Shown one piece after another: positions 49,906-58,192 of a DNA stretch of 64,000 nucleotides. The position numbers were made by a program, and so were the translations under genes. The notes under the pieces are model-generated. The model saw only the letters and a program-made list of their open reading frames with translations, had not been told where the DNA came from and ran no database searches. Within the stretch, counting starts at the first letter, position 1; every line of letters begins with the position of its first letter. Source of the DNA: Prosthecobacter vanneervenii (GTDB lineage: Bacteria; Verrucomicrobiota; Verrucomicrobiia; Verrucomicrobiales; Verrucomicrobiaceae); the NCBI RefSeq assembly GCF_014203095.1, contig NZ_JACHIG010000004.1, forward strand, positions 434,001 to 498,000, given 5' to 3'.

Positions 49906-51501
49906 ATGAGACTCCTCTCACTCACCACCCTCCTGGCCACGCTGGCTTTCACTGCCCGGGCTGAACTCAAACTCCCCGCCATCATCGGCGACAACATGGT
50001 GCTGCAGCAAAAGCAGACCAACCCGCTCTGGGGTTGGGACGCCCCTGGCACCGAAGTAACAGTGAAATTCGGCGACCAGACCAAGACCGCCAAGGCCGGA
50101 GCCGACGGTAAATGGACAGTCAAGCTCGACCCTGTGCCGGCCAACGCCAAGCCCGCTACGATCTCCATCAAAGGCAGCAGCAGCAAGGAGCTCAAAAATG
50201 TGCTCGTCGGTGAGGTGTGGATCTGCTCCGGGCAGTCCAACATGCAGTGGTCTGTCAGTTCCAGCTGGGACGCTGATCTTGAGATCGCCACCGCCAAGTA
50301 TCCCAACATCCGCCTGATCACGGTGCCGAATGTCGGCACCCAGGAGCCGCAGCAGGATTTCAAAGGCGAGTGGAAGGAGTGCTCCCCCGCCACAGTGGGC
50401 GGCTTCAGCGCCGTGGGCTTTTTCTATGGCCGTGTGCTTCACAAGATGCTGGATGTGCCCGTGGGCCTGATTAACAACGCCTGGGGTGGCAGCGCCTGCG
50501 AGGCCTGGGTGAACCGCGCCGAGCTCGAGAAAGATGCCCGCTTCAAACTGCTGATGGAAAACACCAGGAAGAACGAGGCCACCCTCAGCGCCCCTGAGGC
50601 CAAAACCAAGCATGACGCCGCCATGGCTGAGTGGAAAAAGCAGGCGGAAGAAGCCAAAAAGGCGGGCAAGCCATTTACCGTTCGCGCACCCGCAGCTCCC
50701 GAGGCTTGGCTGCGTGGCAATGCCCGTCCCGGCAATATCTACAACGGTGCTTTGCTGCCCACCATCGGCTACGGCATCAAAGGTGCCATCTGGTACCAGG
50801 GAGAGAGCAATGCAGGCCGTGCCTATGAATACGCCAGCCTCTTCCCCTTCATGATCCAGAACTGGCGCACGGAATGGAAGCAGGGAGATTTCCCCTTCTA
50901 CTGGGTCCAGCTCGCCGATTTCATGGCCGAAAAAACCGACGCCAACCAGGCCACCGGAAGCTCATGGGCTGAACTCCGCGAGAGCCAGACCAAGACCCAG
51001 AACGCCATCAAAAACGGCGGTCAGGCTGTCATCATTGATCTTGGCGATGCCAACGACATCCATCCCAAGAACAAGCGCGACGTGGCCGAGCGCCTCGCCC
51101 GCTGGGCGCTGGTGAAGGACTACGGTCTCAAGCTCCCCTATCGCAGCCCCGAGCTTAAGTCCGCCGAGTTCAAGGATGGCAAGGCCATCGTCACGCTCGA
51201 CACCTTTGGCAGCAGCCTGCGCACCGTGGACATCAACGAAGTGAAGGGCTTTGTCGTTTGTGGCGAAGACAAGAAGTGGGCCTGGGCCGAGGCCAAGATC
51301 ACCGGCAAGGACACGCTGGAAGTCAGCGCCAAGGAAGTGGCCAAGCCCGTGGCTGTGCGCTACGCCTGGGCCGACAATCCAGTTTGCAACCTCTACAGCA
51401 TCGACGGCCTGCCGGTGACACCTTTCCGCAGCGACGACTTTGAGATGCTCACCAAGCCAGTGATCGCCAAACCGGCCGCCACCAAGCCAGCTGCCAAATA
51501 G
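49906..51501 (+). CDS. Exported sialate O-acetylesterase-type SGNH esterase
   Basis: A 531-residue protein, signal peptide about 1-19. It has the two-part SGNH architecture of sialate 9-O-acetylesterases: catalytic Ser in CSGQSNMQW near residues 107-115, Gly in NNAWGGSACEAW, WYQGESNAG, and catalytic Asp/His in DLGDANDIHPKNK. Between and after these lie beta domains. The likely role is removing acetyl groups from sialic acids or, more generally in PVC bacteria, from acetylated polysaccharides. It is monocistronic, with a strong terminator 24 bp after the stop and a 138-bp upstream gap for its promoter. Confidence 0.92.
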   Translation: MRLLSLTTLLATLAFTARAELKLPAIIGDNMVLQQKQTNPLWGWDAPGTEVTVKFGDQTKTAKAGADGKWTVKLDPVPANAKPATISIKGSSSKELKNVLVGEVWICSGQSNMQWSVSSSWDADLEIATAKYPNIRLITVPNVGTQEPQQDFKGEWKECSPATVGGFSAVGFFYGRVLHKMLDVPVGLINNAWGGSACEAWVNRAELEKDARFKLLMENTRKNEATLSAPEAKTKHDAAMAEWKKQAEEAKKAGKPFTVRAPAAPEAWLRGNARPGNIYNGALLPTIGYGIKGAIWYQGESNAGRAYEYASLFPFMIQNWRTEWKQGDFPFYWVQLADFMAEKTDANQATGSSWAELRESQTKTQNAIKNGGQAVIIDLGDANDIHPKNKRDVAERLARWALVKDYGLKLPYRSPELKSAEFKDGKAIVTLDTFGSSLRTVDINEVKGFVVCGEDKKWAWAEAKITGKDTLEVSAKEVAKPVAVRYAWADNPVCNLYSIDGLPVTPFRSDDFEMLTKPVIAKPAATKPAAK

Positions 51502-51525
51502 CAGTCCTGCCAGTTCCGTTCTCTG

Positions 51526-51557
51526 AATCCCCCGGCATCACCGCCGGGGGATTTTTT
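51526..51557 (+). terminator. Terminator after the O-acetylesterase gene
   Basis: A perfect 11-bp stem AATCCCCCGGC / GCCGGGGGATT with a six-base loop runs into six T. The T tract shares bases with the stop codon of the convergent TerC gene. Confidence 0.92.
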
Positions 51558-52428
51558 ATTTCCGTACGGCACCAATGAGGGCTGAAATGGGCCAGAAGAT
51601 GGCGCTGACGAGACCGGACACGATCCGGGCCGGAATGAGCAGGAGACGCGCCACCGGGCGCAGCACGGCTTTGACCCCCGCGTTCTTCTCATATGCCAGA
51701 TGCATCAGGATGATGCCGATGATCCCGGCAAACTTCACCGCCTTGGCGATGTGATAATGGCCGTCAGCTTCGCTGATCAGCTTCAGGCCGCCGAGATCAT
51801 ACACCTGCTTGATGCTCTGGTCCCAGAAGAGCTCCAGGCCGAGCAGGAGACCCACGAAGCCGACGAGCAGGAAGGCGGTGTGCTCCAGCCAGGGCTGGCG
51901 CTCCAGCAGCTTGATGCAGTAGCCCGCTACCAGACGCAGCGTGATGATGCCGAGCGTCACACCGATATAGACCAGCATCTTGCTGTCTCGGGCAAAGGCC
52001 ACGGCGGCGACGACGTTGTCAAAGCTCAGGCTCAGGTCGAGAAAGGCGATCATGGCGATCGTCTTGGCAAAGCTGTGAGAGGCTCCTTTGGACTCGCCTT
52101 CCTCTCCTTCACTCTCGCCGCTCTGCTCGGCGAAATGGGAGCACATGAGCCACACGAGGTAGAGGGAGCCCAGCAGCATGAGCCAGTGGTTGCCCATGAT
52201 CATGCTGGCGGTGAGCAGGGCCACGATGCGGAAGCCGTACGCGCCGATGTAGCCGATGTTCATGGCCTTCTTGCGCTGCTCCTCGTCGAGGTGGGAGGCC
52301 ATGGCGGCGATGGCCAGCGCGTTGTCCACGGAGAGAAGCCCCTCGATCACGACGAGGGCCAGCACCACGGGGATGCCATCTTTAACGGTGGTCCAGAGGT
52401 CTGCGGCGGCGAGAAATTCGAATATCAT
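51556..52428 (-). CDS. TerC-family integral membrane protein
   Basis: A 290-residue protein with seven or so TM helices. The two internal repeats carry the diagnostic acidic motifs LLSVDNALAIA near residues 32-42 and LSFDNVVAAVAFA near 134-146. A charged loop rich in Ser, Glu and Gly lies at about 102-116. TerC proteins take part in tellurite resistance in some hosts and, more generally, in metal (Mn2+) export that supports secreted enzymes. It has its own transcription unit, since a terminator lies between it and the upstream TPR gene. Confidence 0.92.
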   Translation of the reverse strand: MIFEFLAAADLWTTVKDGIPVVLALVVIEGLLSVDNALAIAAMASHLDEEQRKKAMNIGYIGAYGFRIVALLTASMIMGNHWLMLLGSLYLVWLMCSHFAEQSGESEGEEGESKGASHSFAKTIAMIAFLDLSLSFDNVVAAVAFARDSKMLVYIGVTLGIITLRLVAGYCIKLLERQPWLEHTAFLLVGFVGLLLGLELFWDQSIKQVYDLGGLKLISEADGHYHIAKAVKFAGIIGIILMHLAYEKNAGVKAVLRPVARLLLIPARIVSGLVSAIFWPISALIGAVRK

Positions 52429-52484
52429 CAGCCCGCAAAATGGAGGACATAGGCAGTCTTTCCAAGTACCAATTGGCGATGAAG

Positions 52485-52520
52485 AAAAAACACCCCGTTT
52501 CGTAAAGGCGAAACGGGGTG
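52485..52520 (-). terminator. Terminator of the TPR gene
   Basis: Read on the minus strand, a perfect 12-bp stem CACCCCGTTTCG / CGAAACGGGGTG with a six-base loop is followed by six T. Confidence 0.95.
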
Positions 52521-52554
52521 CTGTGAGGAGCGGGACTGTCCCAGAGGGCTGCTC

Positions 52555-53922
52555 TTACGAGTAGGAGGATTCCACGCGCTTGGCCACGTCTCTGTAGCCG
52601 TAGTCGGCGTTGTAGATTTCCTTGAGAGCTTCCAGGCTGCCGGCACGGTCGCCCATTTTCTCTGAGACGTTGGCCAGTTCGTAGAGCACTTCCTTCTTCG
52701 TGGCGTCCATGACGAGCAGCTCCTTGGAGGCCTCCATGAAGGAGGTCCGGGCCAGGTCGTTCATGTTCTTGCGCTCGAAGCAGCGGCCCAGCAGCAGGAT
52801 GGCCTTGATGCGCATCTTCGGGTTGGACTTGGCCTGCTGCAGCTCGGGCAGTGCCTCGGTGTACATGCCTGCTTCAAAGTAGGCCTGCCCCAGCTCGTAG
52901 CGCAGGTTCTTGTCCGTCGGGTTGCGGTCCACACGGGCCTTGGCTTCGTTGATCACAGCCATGCCGCGCTGGCGGCGGATCTCAGCCACCTGGGCGCGCT
53001 TGTCGTCAATGTCCGGTGCATCAGGATTGGCTTCAATCTCGCGCTCAAATTCTGCGATCTGCAGGTCCTGCACCTTGTTGCGCAGGTCTTCCACCTTGCG
53101 CTGCAGCGCCACGTCACCGGGATTAAGGGATAGTGCGTAGTCGTAGAAGGTGAGTGCCGTCTCCAGATGGCCCAGACGCTCATAGAGGTCCGACATGCGC
53201 TTGACGATCAGGATGTTCGTCTGGTCGGCATTGTACTGCTCGATGGTTTTCGCCAGGAACTGCTCCATCTGATCCTGCGTCATGCCTTGGCGGCTGAGCA
53301 TTTCCAGTTCAGCCGCTTCCGTGGCATCTTTCTTGGCGTCATTGAAATTGCCGCTGTTCCAGCCACCGCGGTTCATGGAGCTCATGGCGGCGGCGTCTTT
53401 TTCACCCTGCTTGGCCTCGATGTCACGCGGGTTGACCTTGAGGATGGCATTGTAGGTGTCGGCGGCTTTCTCTGGCTGATTGATGGCCAGGTAGTGCTTC
53501 GCCAGCTTGTGCATGTTCTTGGTGTTCTCGGGATGACCCATGCGGATGGTCTCCAGAGCAAAGGAGGCCAGATCCGGGTATTGGATCTTCATCGCGAGAT
53601 CAAACAGCTGCTCATTGGCGGTGAGGCTGAAGGGATCCTTGCGGAAGGTGTTTTCCTCCAGGTCGGCGATCGCTTCGACCGGCTCTTTCTTGGAGCTCGG
53701 CTTGAGACCACCGAGGCCGAAGCTGAATTTCTTGCCATTGCCCACGCTTTCGCCTTCGGCGGTGCGCAGCAGCTTGCGGCCGTCAAGGAATCCGACATTG
53801 GCGGTCACGATGGGCAGCACTTGGTCCACCACGTACTCCCAGTTTTTCCGCTCGGCGGAGATGAGGGCTTTTTTCCAAAGGGTTTGGTACTTGGGGTCGA
53901 GTTCGGCTTCGGTAACGGTCAT
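52555..53922 (-). CDS. Cytoplasmic TPR-repeat protein
   Basis: A 455-residue protein without a signal peptide, largely tetratricopeptide repeats from about residue 105 onward (HKLAKHYLAINQPEKAADTYNA; DLYERLGHLETALTFYDYAL; ELGQAYFEAGMYTEALPELQ). A charged coiled-coil-like middle lies near 290-335. The partner is unknown. It is preceded on the same strand, 51 bp away, by a gene for a 53-residue membrane protein, which suggests the two work together at the inner membrane. A strong terminator follows. Confidence 0.87.
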   Translation of the reverse strand: MTVTEAELDPKYQTLWKKALISAERKNWEYVVDQVLPIVTANVGFLDGRKLLRTAEGESVGNGKKFSFGLGGLKPSSKKEPVEAIADLEENTFRKDPFSLTANEQLFDLAMKIQYPDLASFALETIRMGHPENTKNMHKLAKHYLAINQPEKAADTYNAILKVNPRDIEAKQGEKDAAAMSSMNRGGWNSGNFNDAKKDATEAAELEMLSRQGMTQDQMEQFLAKTIEQYNADQTNILIVKRMSDLYERLGHLETALTFYDYALSLNPGDVALQRKVEDLRNKVQDLQIAEFEREIEANPDAPDIDDKRAQVAEIRRQRGMAVINEAKARVDRNPTDKNLRYELGQAYFEAGMYTEALPELQQAKSNPKMRIKAILLLGRCFERKNMNDLARTSFMEASKELLVMDATKKEVLYELANVSEKMGDRAGSLEALKEIYNADYGYRDVAKRVESSYS

Positions 53923-53973
53923 AATCTTTGAGGTGGGGGAAAGGATCTGGTCGGTTGGAGAAAGCGGAGCGGG

Positions 53974-54135
53974 TTATTTTTTCCCGCCACCAAACCATGC
54001 GGCGATGCCACGCAGCTCGGCTCCCGTTCCTTCGGTCAGGCCCTTCATGCTGAATCCGTGCTCAAAGAGCACCATCCAGACGAAGGTGGCCACCAGGAAA
54101 GCGAGGGTCCAGAGGACTTTGGAGAGAATGCGCAT
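53974..54135 (-). CDS. 53-residue single-TM membrane protein
   Basis: A short frame from ATG 54135 to TAA 53976-53974 encodes MRILSKVLWTLAFLVATFVW followed by a soluble tail ending FGGGKK. It has a positively charged start, one TM helix at about 7-25 and an amphipathic C-terminal half with small residues. It lies just upstream of the TPR gene on the same strand in a gap otherwise without a gene. Codon use (G/C third positions) matches its neighbours, which supports a real gene. The function is unknown; a membrane anchor or partner for the TPR protein is plausible. Confidence 0.7.
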   Translation of the reverse strand: MRILSKVLWTLAFLVATFVWMVLFEHGFSMKGLTEGTGAELRGIAAWFGGGKK

Positions 54136-54213
54136 GCCGATTTTCTCTACTGTATGAAGAAAAGGGGGGAATCGTCCAGCACGGAGTTGCGCAGAAGAAA
54201 AATGGGCGCGGAT

Positions 54214-56481
54214 TTACTCCTTTTCGAAGAGCAGTCGCAGGCTGTTCAGGCACACCACCACCGTGCTGCCCTCGTGCGTCAGCACCCCCAGGGTCAGCGG
54301 CACGATCCCAAAAAGGGAAGCCACCGCCATCACGATGACGCTGCCGAGCGAGATGAACAAATTCTGCTGGATGATCTGCCGCGCCCGGTGGCTGATCCGG
54401 CGGGCGGCGAGCAGCTTTTCAATCTTGTCCTTCATCAGCACCACGTCGCTCTGCTCCAGCGCGGCGTCGCTGCCTCGGGCGCCCATGGCCACGGAGACGT
54501 GGGCGGCGGCCAGGCTGGGGGCGTCGTTCACACCATCTCCCACCATGGCCACCTTGTGCCCGGCCTGGGTCAGCTCGCGGATGGCGGCCACCTTGTCCTC
54601 CGGGTGCAGGCCGGCCCGCACTTCGGAGATGCCCAGCTTTTCCCCCACTTCGGCGGCGGCGGCGCGGCGGTCGCCGGTCAGCATGATGGTGCGCACGCCG
54701 TCAGCGGCCAGCCGCTCCAGCACGCCGCGGCTGCCGGCCCGGATCTCATCCTTGAGCAGTACCCGCCCCACGATCTGCTCGTGCAGCACCCAGACCTCAC
54801 TGAAACCCAGGGGTGCGTCTGGCACCGCCGCCAGCACTTCGCCCAGCGGACTGTCTTTGACGAGCTCCCGCCGCCCCACGTAGCTGAGGCCGTGCTCGGT
54901 GCGCCCCCGCAGTCCCTGGCCGGTGATGGATTGAAACTCGGCCAGTTTTTCCATCTCGATGCCCTGGGCCTTGGCATATTGGGTGATGGCGCGGGCGATA
55001 GGGTGGTTGGAATTGGCCTCCAGGCTCGCGGCGATGCGCAGCACCTCCTGCTCGCGTCCGGCAGGGAAGCTCTCGATCCGACTCACCTTCAACTCGCCCT
55101 CGGTCAAGGTACCGGTCTTGTCCATGGCGATGACGTCCACCTCCGCGAGCTTTTCGATGGCGGCACCGCCGCGGAAGAGCACACCGCGCCGTGCGCCCCA
55201 GGCGATGGCCGCCAGGATGGCGGAGGGGATGGAGAGCACCAGGGCACAGGGGCTCATGACCACCAGCAGTGTCATGGCACGATAGAAGGAGGACTTGGAC
55301 GCCGCCGTGTTTTCAAAAGGCGGGATGCCCAGGGCCAGCCACCAGACGAAGAACATGGCTGCCACCACGCCCAGAGTGAGGATGGTATAGCTGGTGCCAA
55401 AGCGATCCGTGAAGCGCTGGCTCGGCGCACGCAGATGCTGCGCGGTCTGGATGAGGTTGATGATCTTGGCCAGCGCGCTCTGCGTGGCCGGACGGTCCAC
55501 CCGCACATGCACCAGTCCCCATTGGTTCAAGGTGCCGCCATAGATCGTGGCCCCTGCCTCCTTGGGAATGGGCACCGCCTCACCGGTCAGGGTGGACTCA
55601 TCCGCCGCCGTCGAGCCCGAGATCACCGTGCCGTCCACGGCAAAGAGTTCATCCGGCTTCACCACGATCACCTCGCCGATCTGCAGCCCGTGCACATCGC
55701 GGTCAGCGGTCGAGCCGTCCGGCTGCAGCACATGCGCAAACTTGGGTGCCGCCTTGGTCAGTGCATTGATCTCCCGATGTGTGCGGAACATCACAAAATG
55801 CTCCAGCGCGCCGGAGGTGGAGAAAAGGAAGAGCAGCAGCGCTCCCTCCTCCCAGGCGCCGATGGCCACCGCCCCCAGGGCCACGGCCAGCATGAGGAAA
55901 TGCACGTCCAGGCGTCGCTCACGCAGGTTTTCCCAGGTGTCCTTGGCCGCATCCCATCCGCCGGAAATCAGAGAGATGGCGAAGAGGCCCTTCGGCAGCC
56001 AGTGCGAGGTGGAAAAGAAGCGCTCAGTGATGTAGCCCGCCGCCAGAGTCACGGCGCAAAGACCCGCCTGCATGGCCAGCGTGCGCCACTCGTCTTCGCT
56101 TTCCTGTTCCATCTCGTCCGGCTCCGGCCACGCAAAGTCACGCCAGTGCCAGAGCTTGGGTGCGGTGGGGCATGAGGGCTTGGCCAGCACAAAAGCGCCG
56201 TCTTTTTCCTCCACATCCAGCATGCCGTGGTTGGGTGTCACGTGGCCGTTTTGCTTGAGCCATCGGGCATCCACCGCGCGCAGGATCTCAGAAAGCTTTG
56301 CCTGAAGCAGCTCGCCATCCACCCGACCGAGGGTCGCCATCTCCACACGCTTGGCATCAGGATTCAGCCGGATGGATTCGACGGCGGGTTCTTCCAGCAG
56401 GAAATCCGCCAGCGCGGACATCCAGGAGGATGCATCAGGAGGGGCTGCGTTGGAGTTTGGCATGCGCGTTGGCATGAGCAT
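54214..56481 (-). CDS. P1B-type heavy-metal ATPase with SPC metal site
   Basis: A 755-residue cation pump. The N-terminal 120 residues look like a degenerate HMA fold with no CxxC. The transport core has the actuator TGE at 299-301, the membrane metal motif SPC at 410-412, phosphorylation Asp454 in DKTGT, the HP motif at 493-494 and GDGVNDAP late. The last TM carries THEGST. SPC with HEGG/S/T is the P1B-4 pattern, associated with Co2+, Zn2+, Ni2+ or Fe2+ efflux rather than Cu+. ATG codons at 56475 and 56463 are alternative starts. It is divergent from plsC with only 48 bp between. Confidence 0.92.
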   Translation of the reverse strand: MLMPTRMPNSNAAPPDASSWMSALADFLLEEPAVESIRLNPDAKRVEMATLGRVDGELLQAKLSEILRAVDARWLKQNGHVTPNHGMLDVEEKDGAFVLAKPSCPTAPKLWHWRDFAWPEPDEMEQESEDEWRTLAMQAGLCAVTLAAGYITERFFSTSHWLPKGLFAISLISGGWDAAKDTWENLRERRLDVHFLMLAVALGAVAIGAWEEGALLLFLFSTSGALEHFVMFRTHREINALTKAAPKFAHVLQPDGSTADRDVHGLQIGEVIVVKPDELFAVDGTVISGSTAADESTLTGEAVPIPKEAGATIYGGTLNQWGLVHVRVDRPATQSALAKIINLIQTAQHLRAPSQRFTDRFGTSYTILTLGVVAAMFFVWWLALGIPPFENTAASKSSFYRAMTLLVVMSPCALVLSIPSAILAAIAWGARRGVLFRGGAAIEKLAEVDVIAMDKTGTLTEGELKVSRIESFPAGREQEVLRIAASLEANSNHPIARAITQYAKAQGIEMEKLAEFQSITGQGLRGRTEHGLSYVGRRELVKDSPLGEVLAAVPDAPLGFSEVWVLHEQIVGRVLLKDEIRAGSRGVLERLAADGVRTIMLTGDRRAAAAEVGEKLGISEVRAGLHPEDKVAAIRELTQAGHKVAMVGDGVNDAPSLAAAHVSVAMGARGSDAALEQSDVVLMKDKIEKLLAARRISHRARQIIQQNLFISLGSVIVMAVASLFGIVPLTLGVLTHEGSTVVVCLNSLRLLFEKE

Positions 56482-56529
56482 TACGAACAAGCAAGGCGCG
56501 TGACAACTTGATCTTCTTCACACATCTTG

Positions 56530-57135
56530 ATGCTCATGATTCGCAGTCTCATCGCTGGGTCCTTGCGCGTGTTTTCAGGTTCCGTGGCCCGCTGGCAGGG
56601 CTGCGCACCTGAGCTGGCGCAGCGCGTGTATTTTGCCAATCACACCAGCAATCTCGACGGCCCCGTCCTCTGGGCCTCGCTGCCGCCACCGGTCCGGGCG
56701 GTGACACGCCTGATCGGTGCTCGGGACTACTGGTCCGTGGGCCGCATGCGTCCCTTCCTGGCCTGCCATGTTTTCAATGCGGTGCTCATTGAGCGCAAGA
56801 AGCCCACGCCCGATGCCAATCCTCTCGTCGAAATGGTCAACGCTCTCGGAGATCGCCACTCGCTGATTCTCTTTCCCGAAGGCGGCCGCCACTCCGGCGA
56901 TGAGCCGCAGCCCTTCAAGCCCGGCCTCTATCATCTGGCCAAAAAGCGTCCGGATGTGCAGCTCGTTCCCGTGTGGATGGAGAACCTCAACCGCATCCTG
57001 CCCAAGGGAGAAATCCTGCCCGTGCCCGTGCTTGGCAGCGTGACCTTTGGCGAGCCGATCCGCTTGCAGGATGACGAACCCAAAACCGACTTTCTCGTCC
57101 GCTCCCGTGAGGCCGTGCTGAAGCTCCGGCAATGA
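56530..57135 (+). CDS. PlsC-like 1-acyl-glycerol-3-phosphate acyltransferase
   Basis: A 201-residue lysophospholipid acyltransferase homologue. The catalytic block NHTSNLD (H-x4-D) is near residues 37-43, the glycerophosphate-binding EGGRHS is near 117-122, and a following VPVWM matches block IV. A hydrophobic N-terminus would anchor it to the membrane. It is short for the family but has all four blocks. It would make phosphatidic acid or act on another acyl acceptor. An ATG two codons downstream, at 56536, is an alternative start. Confidence 0.86.
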   Translation: MLMIRSLIAGSLRVFSGSVARWQGCAPELAQRVYFANHTSNLDGPVLWASLPPPVRAVTRLIGARDYWSVGRMRPFLACHVFNAVLIERKKPTPDANPLVEMVNALGDRHSLILFPEGGRHSGDEPQPFKPGLYHLAKKRPDVQLVPVWMENLNRILPKGEILPVPVLGSVTFGEPIRLQDDEPKTDFLVRSREAVLKLRQ

Positions 57136-57199
57136 TTTAGAAGCCAGCAGATTGAGAAGATGACAATTGGATTGCGCATAAATGAGAACCGGATGCGCC

Positions 57200-58192
57200 T
57201 CAATGCCTTCTGCTGCGCATGGCCATCAGTACCGCCAGGCTGATACCCGCTGCTGCCAGAGTCCACAGCACCCAAGGTTTCAGCGCCGTGTGCTGGCTCG
57301 GAATGACCGTTGGCGTTTTTTGTACAGCCACCACCGCCTCAGGGGCTTTCGGCGGCAGTACACCAGCGACAGGCCAGGGGCGCGGCGGCGGCATGGGATG
57401 GCCGGTCTCATAGGTCCATTCACGATAGGGCTTGGAGGCATCTGACTTCCACCATGACTGCAGGGTATCGATGGCAGAGCTGGTAAGAGTCAGGCTTCTG
57501 GGGAGTTGCACCGGCGAGGCATCTCCCAGTGCCTTGACCATCGCATACGCGGCCCCATTCAAATTGCTGCTAGGGGGGGCTCGGCTGCTCTCGATCATGT
57601 GCAAACTGATTGCCTCGTCAGGATTGCGTCTGTCGTCCAGGAACCGCCCGATCTGCTGGATGGCCTCCATGCTGCCGAGCAGACCCAGTTTGCGTAATGC
57701 TCCCTCTCGATAGTTCCAGTACCCCACTTCTTGGGACATCATCTCCAGGCGGTCTCCAATCGCCTTGGCATGTCCGGGGATTGCAGCGAGCTTGGGACGC
57801 ACGTACTCGGCGATTCTTTTGTTCAGTTCGTCACACTTGGCGGAAGCCTCTTTTCGGTTCGGATACAGCCGACTCATGTCGCCATAACCAATGCTTCGTG
57901 CGGCTGCTTCGGTGAAAATATACCACAGAGCTTCCGCATCTTTTTGGGTGGCGGCGGTGTCCACACCTGCATAATCCCCACGAATCAGTGCACTGATGAT
58001 GGGCCTCACTCGTCTGTCCAATTTGGCTTGCCTCTGGTCACTGACTGCGTCGATCTCACGTTCGCGTTGGAAAATGCGTTCGATTTTCTCGGCATTGGAA
58101 GGATCCGGTATGGCTCTGGCGTGGATCAATGACAAAGTCAGAAACCCGCAGATGGCGATGGTGGAAAGAGTGGATGTTTTCATCAGTTTCAT
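57200..58192 (-). CDS. Exported/anchored helical-repeat protein, third gene of coupled operon
   Basis: A 330-residue protein with a signal peptide at about 1-27 and a C-terminal TM helix (ALKPWVLWTLAAAGISLAVL) followed by basic residues, so it is probably anchored with its body outside the cytoplasm. The body is alpha-helical with HEAT-like repeats (REGALRKLGLLGSMEAIQQI) but matches no family I know. The ATG at 58192 overlaps the stop of the previous gene in an ATGA, which fixes the start. A proline-rich segment lies before the TM helix. Confidence 0.75.
   Translation of the reverse strand: MKLMKTSTLSTIAICGFLTLSLIHARAIPDPSNAEKIERIFQREREIDAVSDQRQAKLDRRVRPIISALIRGDYAGVDTAATQKDAEALWYIFTEAAARSIGYGDMSRLYPNRKEASAKCDELNKRIAEYVRPKLAAIPGHAKAIGDRLEMMSQEVGYWNYREGALRKLGLLGSMEAIQQIGRFLDDRRNPDEAISLHMIESSRAPPSSNLNGAAYAMVKALGDASPVQLPRSLTLTSSAIDTLQSWWKSDASKPYREWTYETGHPMPPPRPWPVAGVLPPKAPEAVVAVQKTPTVIPSQHTALKPWVLWTLAAAGISLAVLMAMRSRRH

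Noticed and set aside
54058-56175. 705-codon plus-strand open frame
   Set aside because: It is antisense to the P1B ATPase, whose catalytic motifs are complete; the frame is rich in His, Gln and Gly and has no domain.
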